Assembly: GCA_964472545.1 (NCBI GenBank)
Contig: CAYYNP010000041.1
Coordinates: 1 to 45,920 of the forward strand
Reading direction: 5' to 3'
DNA length: 45,920 nt
DNA from: CAYYNP01 sp964472545
GTDB lineage: Bacteria > Planctomycetota > Planctomycetia > Pirellulales > Thermoguttaceae
In this document: positions 23,494 to 30,940 of the stretch, piece after piece
How positions within the stretch are numbered: position 1 is the stretch's first letter
Layout: each line of letters begins with the position of its first letter
Notes under the pieces: model-generated
Told to the model about the DNA's origin: nothing
Seen by the model: only the letters and a program-made list of their open reading frames with translations
The model's database searches: none
Position numbers and translations under genes: made by a program

Positions 23494-26400
23494 GGCGTGT
23501 CCTTTGCCTGGAGAACGACCGGCCCCAGCAGGCCGGACGGTTTCAACGGGCCGTCGATCCGGGCATGAATCGCCGTCCGAGTGAGACGCTTCTGCTCGGG
23601 CCTGGAAGCGTCTCCAATCCGGCGGTTCGCCCAAAGGTTGGCCACCCTGATCTCCAACAGGTTACCCTTCTCCCTTAGATTTCCGGAAAGACCGATCCGC
23701 CACGGCGCACACCAGACCGTGCCCAGCCTCTTGCCGTTTAGGGAGACCTCCGCCAGTTCATGCACCGTTCCTAGATCGAGGTAGATCTCCTTGCCCGCTC
23801 CGGCAGGCAGGTCGAATGACTTGCGATATGTCGCGATGCCGGAGTAGTGTTTGATTCCGTCCTCGGGCCGTTTGCTCCAATCCTGAAGGGAAGGGAACGT
23901 GATCTTTGCGGGTCCACCCCACCTGGGATCGAACGCAACTTCCCATGCTCCCTGCAAGGTCGCGATCGGTGTGAGTTGGGGGAAGTTGTTTCCTGCCGCC
24001 CCCCTGTTCTGCCCATCATGCGGGAAGATGACGAAGAAACTCTGGTGTGGTTCGAACACGAGCGGAACGACCGTCGTCTTTTCTCGATGCGTGAACTGCG
24101 GCAGTTTGCGGGCTGCCCCGGTGACCGCATCCCATAGCCGTGGTGTTCCCAGCTTCACACGGAACGTACAAGTGGCCACGACTCGCTGAGGCATCGTATT
24201 CGATACAAAGTAGATATCTTCTTCTGCCGTGCGGCGATGAGTATAGCGGAGAGGGGCGTCGGCGAGAAAATCCTCCGGCACGTCCTGCATCGCAAGCACG
24301 GCCGAGGCGGTCGCGTAGTCGGGGTAGATCTCGTCGACCACTTGCCCTTGAGTCTTGCTGGCAGTCAGCCGCCAAGGCGCCATTGAGCCTCGCCCAAGTT
24401 CCTGCGCAACAGACCAATTCGCCTTATCCCGGGAAGCAGACCAGCTATTGTCGGTGCCAACGACTCTCGTCGTGCCATCGGCATAGGTCAGTCGAATCGC
24501 CGCGATGAGTCCTGCCGGGTTTGCAGCGGGGCCAGAGTTGCTCGCAACAACCGTAACTGCGTTTTCGCCCGGCTTCACGGCAGAGGTGATGTCTGCCGAG
24601 TAGATCTTATGAAAGTTGTCTCCTGTCAGTATCTGTCTTCCGTTGATCCGAAGTGTGAACGAATTGTCTGCTGTCGCTTCGACAACGGCTCTTTCAAGAC
24701 GGGGCTTACCTGCGATTTCTAGGGTGGAGCGAAAGAAAACGTCTCCACTGGGAGCACTGAATGCAGGATTTCCTTCCGCGTACCAGATCCAGGTTCCCGT
24801 GTGGGGAAGCAACGGAGCATCTTCCGAACGATGCGTTTGAGAGATTCCCATTGCCGCGGAATCGAGAATGACGCGTCCCTCCCCGACGGCTCTTTCCTTA
24901 GCGTACGGAGCCTTGCCCCAGAGTTCTCCGGCAAGGTGCTTCACTTGGGCATCACATTCCGGGTAGTTGTGCAAACTCGGTGAGGAGGTCGGCGGCGCGC
25001 CGAGTACCGTCGCGCCCGACTCGACCAGTTGAAGGATCTTCTTCAGCAACGCCGGAGTCATGGTCTTCCAGCGCGGCAGTACGAGCAGCCGGTGGGACGT
25101 GCCGCCGGGAAAGCAAATCCGCCCGTCCTCAACCTCGGCCCGATTCATCAGAATCCGCGGGGAGCAGCCGTCAAAGCTGTAACCCTTCTTGTCCGGGAGC
25201 CTTGAGCCGGCTGCATGGAGGGCACTGGATGGCGGCTGAAAGACCTGCGGCGCACCTTCGGGCGTCAGGTAGAGAATATCCGACACCGTCACCCCCTGCT
25301 GCAATAGATGGGAACACCTTGCCAGATACTCGTGGTAGTCTCCGACCAGCGGCCAGAAAGTCTGCTTTCGGTTCCAGAACACGCCGTAGGGGCCGAACGT
25401 CATCCCGGGGGCATCGTCGTTCGTCTGGTGAGCGAAACCGTGTATCGCAAACTTGTTGATACCCACAGCAAAGGCCCAGTCGGTCTGGTTTTTGAGAACC
25501 CACGGCGTGCGCTGCCAATCTCCGCGACCGGAGGTGAATCCCTCGGCAAGCACGATAGGTTTGCCCATCGTGTGCGCGATCGAGGCGGCGGTCATGCAAC
25601 TCCATCCGGATTGAAACGTGTCGAACCAGAACTCGCCGGCCGGGAAGTCGGCATACGATCCAAGGTCGAGATCGCCGGCCGGATTCATGTCGTACGGTTC
25701 AATCATCAGCCGCAACCCGCGCCGGTGACAGTGCTTTCTCAACTCAGCCGCATGGTTCTCGAGTAACAGATCCTGGCACACTTTGCGAACATCCCAGAGG
25801 AAACGCTCGGTTCGCTCTCGGGAACCCACCACGCAGCCGGTGTAGATTGGAAAGTAGAGCCAGGGGTCGTAGCCGCGTCGCTTCTTGAACTCCTTGCGAA
25901 AGCCGGGGGTCCAGTTCTGGGAACTCATCTCCCAACTGTCGGCATCGAGTGCCACGAACCCGACCTTCCTGTCGGCCGGACGCGGCCCGATCGCCTTTAG
26001 CAGCGGATCGAAATAGGCCTCAAAATGCACCCCGAGCGCCTCCTTGCTGAATTTGTCCGACTCCAAGCCGAGCCCCGCAGCCGGCGCCGGGCGCGTATTG
26101 GCACCGGTTGAACGCACGGCGAGTCGGACGATCATCCACTCGCCCGGCGGAACGTCCCAGGCAAGTCGGCCATCCGCCTGCAACTTGCCGGTCAGGTCAA
26201 TGATGGCCTCGGGGGCAATGATCTGCGCTGCTGTTGCAGCAGGATAACTCGCTGGTGACGGCAGGCGGAGGCGCACACCCGGCATGGAAGTGAACGGGTT
26301 GCGAATGAACAGGGCCTTCTCTTGAATGTCTGCAACCACCGGCTCACGACGAGGAAACGCAAACACGGCTACATCCTTGTAGAATTCACGCACGTCCTTC

Positions 26401-26906
26401 TGCATCTGCGGCGTCTGATTGCGGTGGTACCCGGAAACGCGCGGCTGCGGCAACGGTAGTATCTGATTGAACTTCGCCGGCCCTTCGGCGGCGACGCTCA
26501 CCGGAACGAGATGCTGCATGGATCGCTCGGCTCTGATCCAGGGACCGCCCGTGCCGGTCCAGCCGGGACCCGTGATGGTGGCCAACTCGAGGCCCAAACG
26601 CTCGCATTCGTGGACGGCGTGGACAAAATGCCTGCGCCACTGTTCACTGAGGTAGGGCGTGCCGCCGAACGGTATGCCACCGACATTACAGTCCATACGC
26701 AGTACGCCCCCAATTCCTGCCCTTTTCATCGCTTCCAGATCGGCCGTGGTACCTTCGATAGAGTAATGCCCGTCTTGACAGGTCCAGTAGACCCAGGGGC
26801 GAGCCGAGTAGGGCGGCTTGCGAAATTCCTCTTCGAGCGTGGCGCCATTTACCGCGCTGAGTAAGGCCCCGAAGGCAAGGAACACCGGTAGCACTCTGCT
26901 TCTCAT
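23490..26906 (-). CDS. GH106-like alpha-L-rhamnosidase, secreted
   Basis: A 1138-residue exported hydrolase. Signal peptide at 1-21 (RSRVLPVFLAFGALLSAVNG). The N-terminal catalytic barrel has PPYSARPWVYWTCQDG and TGPGWTGTGGPW, the LDADSWE and PAGEFWFDTF segments with candidate acidic residues, and AEGFTSG. Accessory jelly-roll domains occupy the C-terminal half, including a galactose-binding-like region (FTLRINGRQIL, GENAVTVVASNSG) and a final sugar-binding domain with LNGKRLGTVWCAPWR. This order is that of family GH106. It should release terminal rhamnose from a polysaccharide or pectin-like side chain. Start ATG 26906 has GGAGGAG 8 nt upstream and overlaps the preceding gene's stop as ATGA. 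Confidence 0.85.
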   Translation of the reverse strand: MRSRVLPVFLAFGALLSAVNGATLEEEFRKPPYSARPWVYWTCQDGHYSIEGTTADLEAMKRAGIGGVLRMDCNVGGIPFGGTPYLSEQWRRHFVHAVHECERLGLELATITGPGWTGTGGPWIRAERSMQHLVPVSVAAEGPAKFNQILPLPQPRVSGYHRNQTPQMQKDVREFYKDVAVFAFPRREPVVADIQEKALFIRNPFTSMPGVRLRLPSPASYPAATAAQIIAPEAIIDLTGKLQADGRLAWDVPPGEWMIVRLAVRSTGANTRPAPAAGLGLESDKFSKEALGVHFEAYFDPLLKAIGPRPADRKVGFVALDADSWEMSSQNWTPGFRKEFKKRRGYDPWLYFPIYTGCVVGSRERTERFLWDVRKVCQDLLLENHAAELRKHCHRRGLRLMIEPYDMNPAGDLDLGSYADFPAGEFWFDTFQSGWSCMTAASIAHTMGKPIVLAEGFTSGRGDWQRTPWVLKNQTDWAFAVGINKFAIHGFAHQTNDDAPGMTFGPYGVFWNRKQTFWPLVGDYHEYLARCSHLLQQGVTVSDILYLTPEGAPQVFQPPSSALHAAGSRLPDKKGYSFDGCSPRILMNRAEVEDGRICFPGGTSHRLLVLPRWKTMTPALLKKILQLVESGATVLGAPPTSSPSLHNYPECDAQVKHLAGELWGKAPYAKERAVGEGRVILDSAAMGISQTHRSEDAPLLPHTGTWIWYAEGNPAFSAPSGDVFFRSTLEIAGKPRLERAVVEATADNSFTLRINGRQILTGDNFHKIYSADITSAVKPGENAVTVVASNSGPAANPAGLIAAIRLTYADGTTRVVGTDNSWSASRDKANWSVAQELGRGSMAPWRLTASKTQGQVVDEIYPDYATASAVLAMQDVPEDFLADAPLRYTHRRTAEEDIYFVSNTMPQRVVATCTFRVKLGTPRLWDAVTGAARKLPQFTHREKTTVVPLVFEPHQSFFVIFPHDGQNRGAAGNNFPQLTPIATLQGAWEVAFDPRWGGPAKITFPSLQDWSKRPEDGIKHYSGIATYRKSFDLPAGAGKEIYLDLGTVHELAEVSLNGKRLGTVWCAPWRIGLSGNLREKGNLLEIRVANLWANRRIGDASRPEQKRLTRTAIHARIDGPLKPSGLLGPVVLQAKDTP

Positions 26907-27976
26907 CGTAGCTCTCCTCCGTTCCTCCGGGGCGGCGACAACGGTAACTCGAGCCACGCCAGGCCGATGTTCCGTTTCATGTGGCTGGTGCTGTTGCCCC
27001 CCGGTGCATCGTAGAACAACGCCAGTCGATTGCCTACCCGGACAACCGAGGGCAGCCCGATGCATTTTGTCGACCACGTACAGTTCTTGCCGTCGAGTAC
27101 AACGGCCTTCTTATTCGGGTCCCATCGGCTCGGATCCTTACTCCAGTAAACCCAAATGGCATCGGTGTACTCGCCGCGATTGATGCCGATGTGGTTTGTG
27201 AAAAGGAACCAGGTCTTGATGCTCTCTTCGTAGTGAATCGATGAGTTTTCGATCTGCTCTTCGATGGGCACGATCGGCCGTGGATCGACGGTCCAAGGCC
27301 CGTCGAGATTGTTCGTGCGGGCGATACCGAGCGTACGCTGAACGCACGGATTTCCGGTCTTTCGTGTTGTGGCGCTAAAGAACTGCAGGTACTCGTCACC
27401 GTGTTTGATGACCTGTCCGGGACTGGCCGTTATCGAATAGTAGGTGCCAGGCTTCGTTCGGAATGGAACACCGTCCTTCTGTTTGATCCATGGGCCGGCC
27501 GGGCCAGCCCCTTTCGCTTTCATCGTGAGATAGGGAAACGACGGGACCAGATTCGGCGGGCCCGAAACGTTGGGCGTTCCCAGATAGAACATGTGCCACC
27601 GCTTGCCGTCGTAATAGGTAACGCCATACGAGGCAGACTTCGAGTCCTCTTCCCCCGGTTTGCCGAAGTCCAGAACGGGCCCCCTCTTCTCCCAGGTGAC
27701 GAGATCCGTGCTTACCGCGAGAGAACAGAGCCATCCTCTCGGCCCGGCTGCATCGTAGTGCATGTAGTAGGCGCCGTCGGCCTGAAACACCCAAACGTCC
27801 CGGGCACCGAGAATGTCGCACTGGTCGGGTCCGTCACCATGCCGAAGCACGATGCCATGGTCTTTCGCATCCATCCTCAGCGTTGCCGCCGGTCTGCCGT
27901 CCCGATAGCCCGACGCTGCGGCCGATACGGTCATCGCGACTCCGAATAGGCCAGCCGCTGCAATTCTAAACGTCAT
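26903..27976 (-). CDS. Secreted five-bladed beta-propeller glycosidase-like protein
   Basis: A 357-residue exported protein (signal peptide 1-22, ending VSAAASG). The repeating blade pattern, with DVWVFQADGAYYMHYDA, AVSTDLVTWEKRGPVL, YGVTYYDGKRWHMFYLG and LGIARTNNLDGPWTV, is that of GH43/GH32/GH117-type five-bladed propellers. Acidic residues at blade starts are candidate catalytic residues but were not assigned. It is the first gene of a three-gene operon: its TGA overlaps the ATG of the GH106 gene (26903-26906). The start ATG has AAAGGA upstream. Confidence 0.75.
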   Translation of the reverse strand: MTFRIAAAGLFGVAMTVSAAASGYRDGRPAATLRMDAKDHGIVLRHGDGPDQCDILGARDVWVFQADGAYYMHYDAAGPRGWLCSLAVSTDLVTWEKRGPVLDFGKPGEEDSKSASYGVTYYDGKRWHMFYLGTPNVSGPPNLVPSFPYLTMKAKGAGPAGPWIKQKDGVPFRTKPGTYYSITASPGQVIKHGDEYLQFFSATTRKTGNPCVQRTLGIARTNNLDGPWTVDPRPIVPIEEQIENSSIHYEESIKTWFLFTNHIGINRGEYTDAIWVYWSKDPSRWDPNKKAVVLDGKNCTWSTKCIGLPSVVRVGNRLALFYDAPGGNSTSHMKRNIGLAWLELPLSPPRRNGGELR

Positions 27977-28520
27977 GAGATGTCCTTTCTTCTTGATCTC
28001 GTCTTCTGCCCCGATTCACCTCTCCGAGTCTTCTTCGGGGTTGGTGATGAGCATGGAGGTTGTCGGCGACAGCGTCATTTTCAGCATCGCGACGTCGACC
28101 TCGCCCTTCTTACCTCATTGTGCAGCATGAAGAGCAGAAGGTCCAGCCAAGCCGGGCCGATGCGTCGCCGCATGTGGCCAGTTGCTTGGGAATGTCGGAC
28201 TTGCGGGAGAAAGGACTCTTACGATCGCGTGAGGCGTACTTCCATCCCCTGTAGTCCCTGATAATAGTCTGTGTCTCCGGCACGTGACCCAGCGTCATTC
28301 CGCCGCAATACGAAGCACGGTACGAAACGAGCGTGGAAGATCAAAAAGTGCATACGTAAGCGTCCCCGCCAGACCAGTCTCCTCTCATGCCAGCCCCTAG
28401 TCCCCGCGACACCTTGTCGTCAATGGAATCCGGCCACGCAACGTCATGGATTCAGGCATCTGTGTTGCCAGAGAATCCATCGCTGCATCCGGCAACGTCG
28501 CGCACTGCCGATTCACCCAT
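27977..28520. other. Intergenic region, possible operon promoter and gene remnant
   Basis: This is upstream of the rhamnosidase operon and must contain its promoter, but no motif was identified. The right-hand part is the tail region of the LamG/sialidase gene. A possible decayed reading frame lies at 28015-28150. Confidence 0.35.
28015..28150 (-). pseudogene. Possible C-terminal remnant of a decayed gene
   Basis: On the minus strand a frame ending at the TGA at 28015-28017 reads KKGEVDVAMLKMTLSPTTS then MLITNPEEDSER. Upstream, in a different frame, WLDLLLFMLHNEV joins on if one base is shifted. The protein-like look, bounded by a frameshift and stops, suggests a broken gene, but no family was recognised. 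Confidence 0.25.
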
Positions 28521-30260
28521 TCATGGCTTCAACGACGCCACAGGGATTACGGAGAGCCCGCAGTCTTCCTTACCGACCGAGTAGACGACGTACAGTTTGC
28601 CGTCGTGTTCGTAACCGTAAGGGTATGACCATTGCTTTCCTTTCGCCTGACCGGGGAATCGCGGCGGGATCGATCTGCCGTGCCGGATCCGCAACATGCG
28701 ACTCAAGGTCTGCTCGCCGGGGCGGCTGACGGAGATGACGAGCGTGTCGCGATTGCCGAGGTTGGACAGCAGATAGAGTTGCCCCGTGCTGAGCTTGCCG
28801 AGGTATGCCTTGGCCCGCGGCATGGGCAGATTGCTCGGGCCGGCTTTCGACCAGGTGCGGCCAAAGTCCTCGCTCGTCGATACCCACGCGACTCCGCCGC
28901 CACCGCGGATAACGGCGGTCACGCGGTCGCCCTCGGCCCACACGGTCGTCTCGGCAAAGCTCGGCTGCAGCCGGCGGCCATAGGGAATCAGAACGGAATC
29001 CCACTGCGTCAGGTCGTCGCCGTGACTGATGGCGACAACCGGTAGGCCGTCTTTGTCCTGCCCGCCGGTGATGAAGTCGCCACTGGCCATGCGAGCCGGT
29101 TCGTCGTACGGCCAGCAGTTCTTCATCACGATGCCGCGTGATTTCCAGCGATCGGTTTGCTCGTCCAACACAAAGGCCTCGGCCTGTAGTCCGGGGAAGC
29201 GCCGGCCAGGCGTGCCAACGCCGAACCGCGCGCAGATCGTCCATAGCTCGTCCTTGTGAACGAAAAGCACGCCGTGACTGTGGCGTTCCTTACCTTCGAA
29301 GCCGGGCCCAATGACTTCGAGTTCCGACCAGGTGACGCCTCCGTCGATCGAGCGTCTGCCCTGCAACGTCTCGTGCGGTCCGTTCTCATTGACCGGACTG
29401 TTGGCCCAGTTGGCATACATCACGCCCTTGTGTTCCACGATGGCCGCGCCGTGCAGGAACTTGTAACCGTCTTCGGAAGGACGATGAATGGTGCGATGCT
29501 CGACACCTTCGGCAAACGGAATCTCCTCTACATCCGACGGAATCGGCGGCCCGGCCCACAACTTGAACGGTTGCGGCGGCGCCGGAATCTCGTGCGTGGC
29601 CGTCGCCGGCTTGCAAGCCGCCGCCATCTGCGCGGCATCGAGTGGCTTGTCGAAGAGGCGAATCTCATCGAGTGCGCCGACGAAGTTCTGCCAGATGCAA
29701 CCGTTGTCATCGACTCCACCGAACGTGAGCGGGGCTCTGGTCTGCGGGATTGCCTTCGTGAGTTTCACCTGACCAGTGAGCTTCCCGTTCACCCACAACT
29801 CAGCGTTCGCCCGACGAACCACCACGCCGATCAGATGCCAGTGCCCCGGCTGCGGTCGCGTCGAGCAGCCGACGGTCGCCCACTCACCTTGCCAGACATA
29901 CAGTCGAAAGCGATTGTCTTTGTCAATCATCACTCCCCACTGGCGTTCGCCCAGCGAGTAGCGATTCTTCGCAGCGATCATCTGCTGCTGGTCGTCCAGC
30001 AGACAAGGGTTCACCCACGCGGTCAGTGTGAAACCGGCTTCTCTTCCTGTGAGTCGTTCTGAGTCTTTGACCGAAGGTAGAGATGCGCCATCGAGAACGG
30101 CGCTGTTGCCTTCCACACCCGGAGCCGCAATCACCTCTCCACGCACGCTGAGTTTGGACGAGTCGACCGACTCGAGCGGCCAGGAGTGATCCCCAGCTAG
30201 TAGCGTCTGGCAGGACAGAATCAGCATTGCAATCGGCGGAAGACAACGCATCATTCGCAT
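28521..30260 (-). CDS. Secreted LamG + sialidase-like (BNR) protein
   Basis: A 579-residue exported protein. Signal peptide at 1-24 (RMMRCLPPIAMLILSCQTLL). A concanavalin-like LamG domain spans about 25-195 (GFTLTAWVNP, WHLIGVVVRRANAELWVNG, GALDEIRLFDKPLDAAQ). A BNR/sialidase-type six-bladed propeller follows, with Asp-box motifs SIDGGVTW and SEDFGRTW. Such proteins include sialidases and other exo-glycosidases; the sialidase arginine triad was not verified, so specificity is unknown. Start choice is uncertain: ATG at 30260, 30254 or 30251 all begin the same leader; upstream residues in the longer frame look non-coding. Confidence 0.75.
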   Translation of the reverse strand: MRMMRCLPPIAMLILSCQTLLAGDHSWPLESVDSSKLSVRGEVIAAPGVEGNSAVLDGASLPSVKDSERLTGREAGFTLTAWVNPCLLDDQQQMIAAKNRYSLGERQWGVMIDKDNRFRLYVWQGEWATVGCSTRPQPGHWHLIGVVVRRANAELWVNGKLTGQVKLTKAIPQTRAPLTFGGVDDNGCIWQNFVGALDEIRLFDKPLDAAQMAAACKPATATHEIPAPPQPFKLWAGPPIPSDVEEIPFAEGVEHRTIHRPSEDGYKFLHGAAIVEHKGVMYANWANSPVNENGPHETLQGRRSIDGGVTWSELEVIGPGFEGKERHSHGVLFVHKDELWTICARFGVGTPGRRFPGLQAEAFVLDEQTDRWKSRGIVMKNCWPYDEPARMASGDFITGGQDKDGLPVVAISHGDDLTQWDSVLIPYGRRLQPSFAETTVWAEGDRVTAVIRGGGGVAWVSTSEDFGRTWSKAGPSNLPMPRAKAYLGKLSTGQLYLLSNLGNRDTLVISVSRPGEQTLSRMLRIRHGRSIPPRFPGQAKGKQWSYPYGYEHDGKLYVVYSVGKEDCGLSVIPVASLKP

Positions 30261-30940
30261 TCGTGGCTCTTGCGTCTCTTTCAGTGCCCTTGGAGTCAGC
30301 TCAGGTTCGGACGGACGAGGCCGCCTCCTCCCTCCATGTCTGTCGCGATATCGATGATTCCGTCGGGCTAGCGGTACAGCGTGGTGGTGAGGCATACCGC
30401 GCGCCGCGAACACCTGCCGTCATTGTGGTCTGCGGCTCTCCCGAAATCAACTTGCGCGGCACAGTCAAATTCACAACTCGGCCATTTGCCACGCGCGCGA
30501 GGTGATCGCGCATCGAGCGCTCAACGGCTTCAAGCCAACTAGCCGAGTTGGGCGCGTCGCGGGTGCGCAATCCATACCTGCCAATGAGGGGAAGAAAGTG
30601 TTGCCAACCGATCCAGGTCGCCTCCGCCGACGACATCTGAAAGAGTCGCGGCGGTGAACGGCAGAAGGAGCGACCCAATGCCGTTTCGACCTACCGGCTA
30701 CAGCCGACGATTTTCAGAAGATCTGCCCAGCTTGGGCCGTGACCCTCGAGTTCGGGGAACGCACAATTGTCTTCTGGCGCTTTCAATTATCACGTCGTGG
30801 TGTGCCCTCAGTCAGCCGATAGATACGGACATGTCTGATGAGTGGCGGGGGGTTCGGGAACTCGGCCGGCATCCCATTGAGCATCTGTGTACAATATCAT
30901 CCAACAGCTCGAAATGAGAAGTAGCCCAAAGGGAGATGCT
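30261..30940. other. Divergent intergenic region with repeat copy D
   Basis: No supported gene between the sialidase-like gene (minus) and the GH95 gene (plus). It holds dispersed repeat copy D at 30584-30634. A minus-strand open frame across 30301-30678 has no recognisable product and was not called. Confidence 0.4.
30584..30634. repeat. Dispersed intergenic repeat, copy D (diverged)
   Basis: ATGAGGGGAAGA, a gapped middle and CAGGTCGCCTCCGCCGACGA align with 40990-41040 (ATGAGGGGAAGAGCGAGTT, GGGTCGCCCCAGCCGACGC). Only the left half of the copy C unit is kept. Confidence 0.55.

Noticed and set aside
30301..30678. 125-codon minus-strand frame between the sialidase-like and GH95 genes
   Set aside because: Basic and serine-rich without a family; contains part of the dispersed repeat, so it is more likely remnant DNA.
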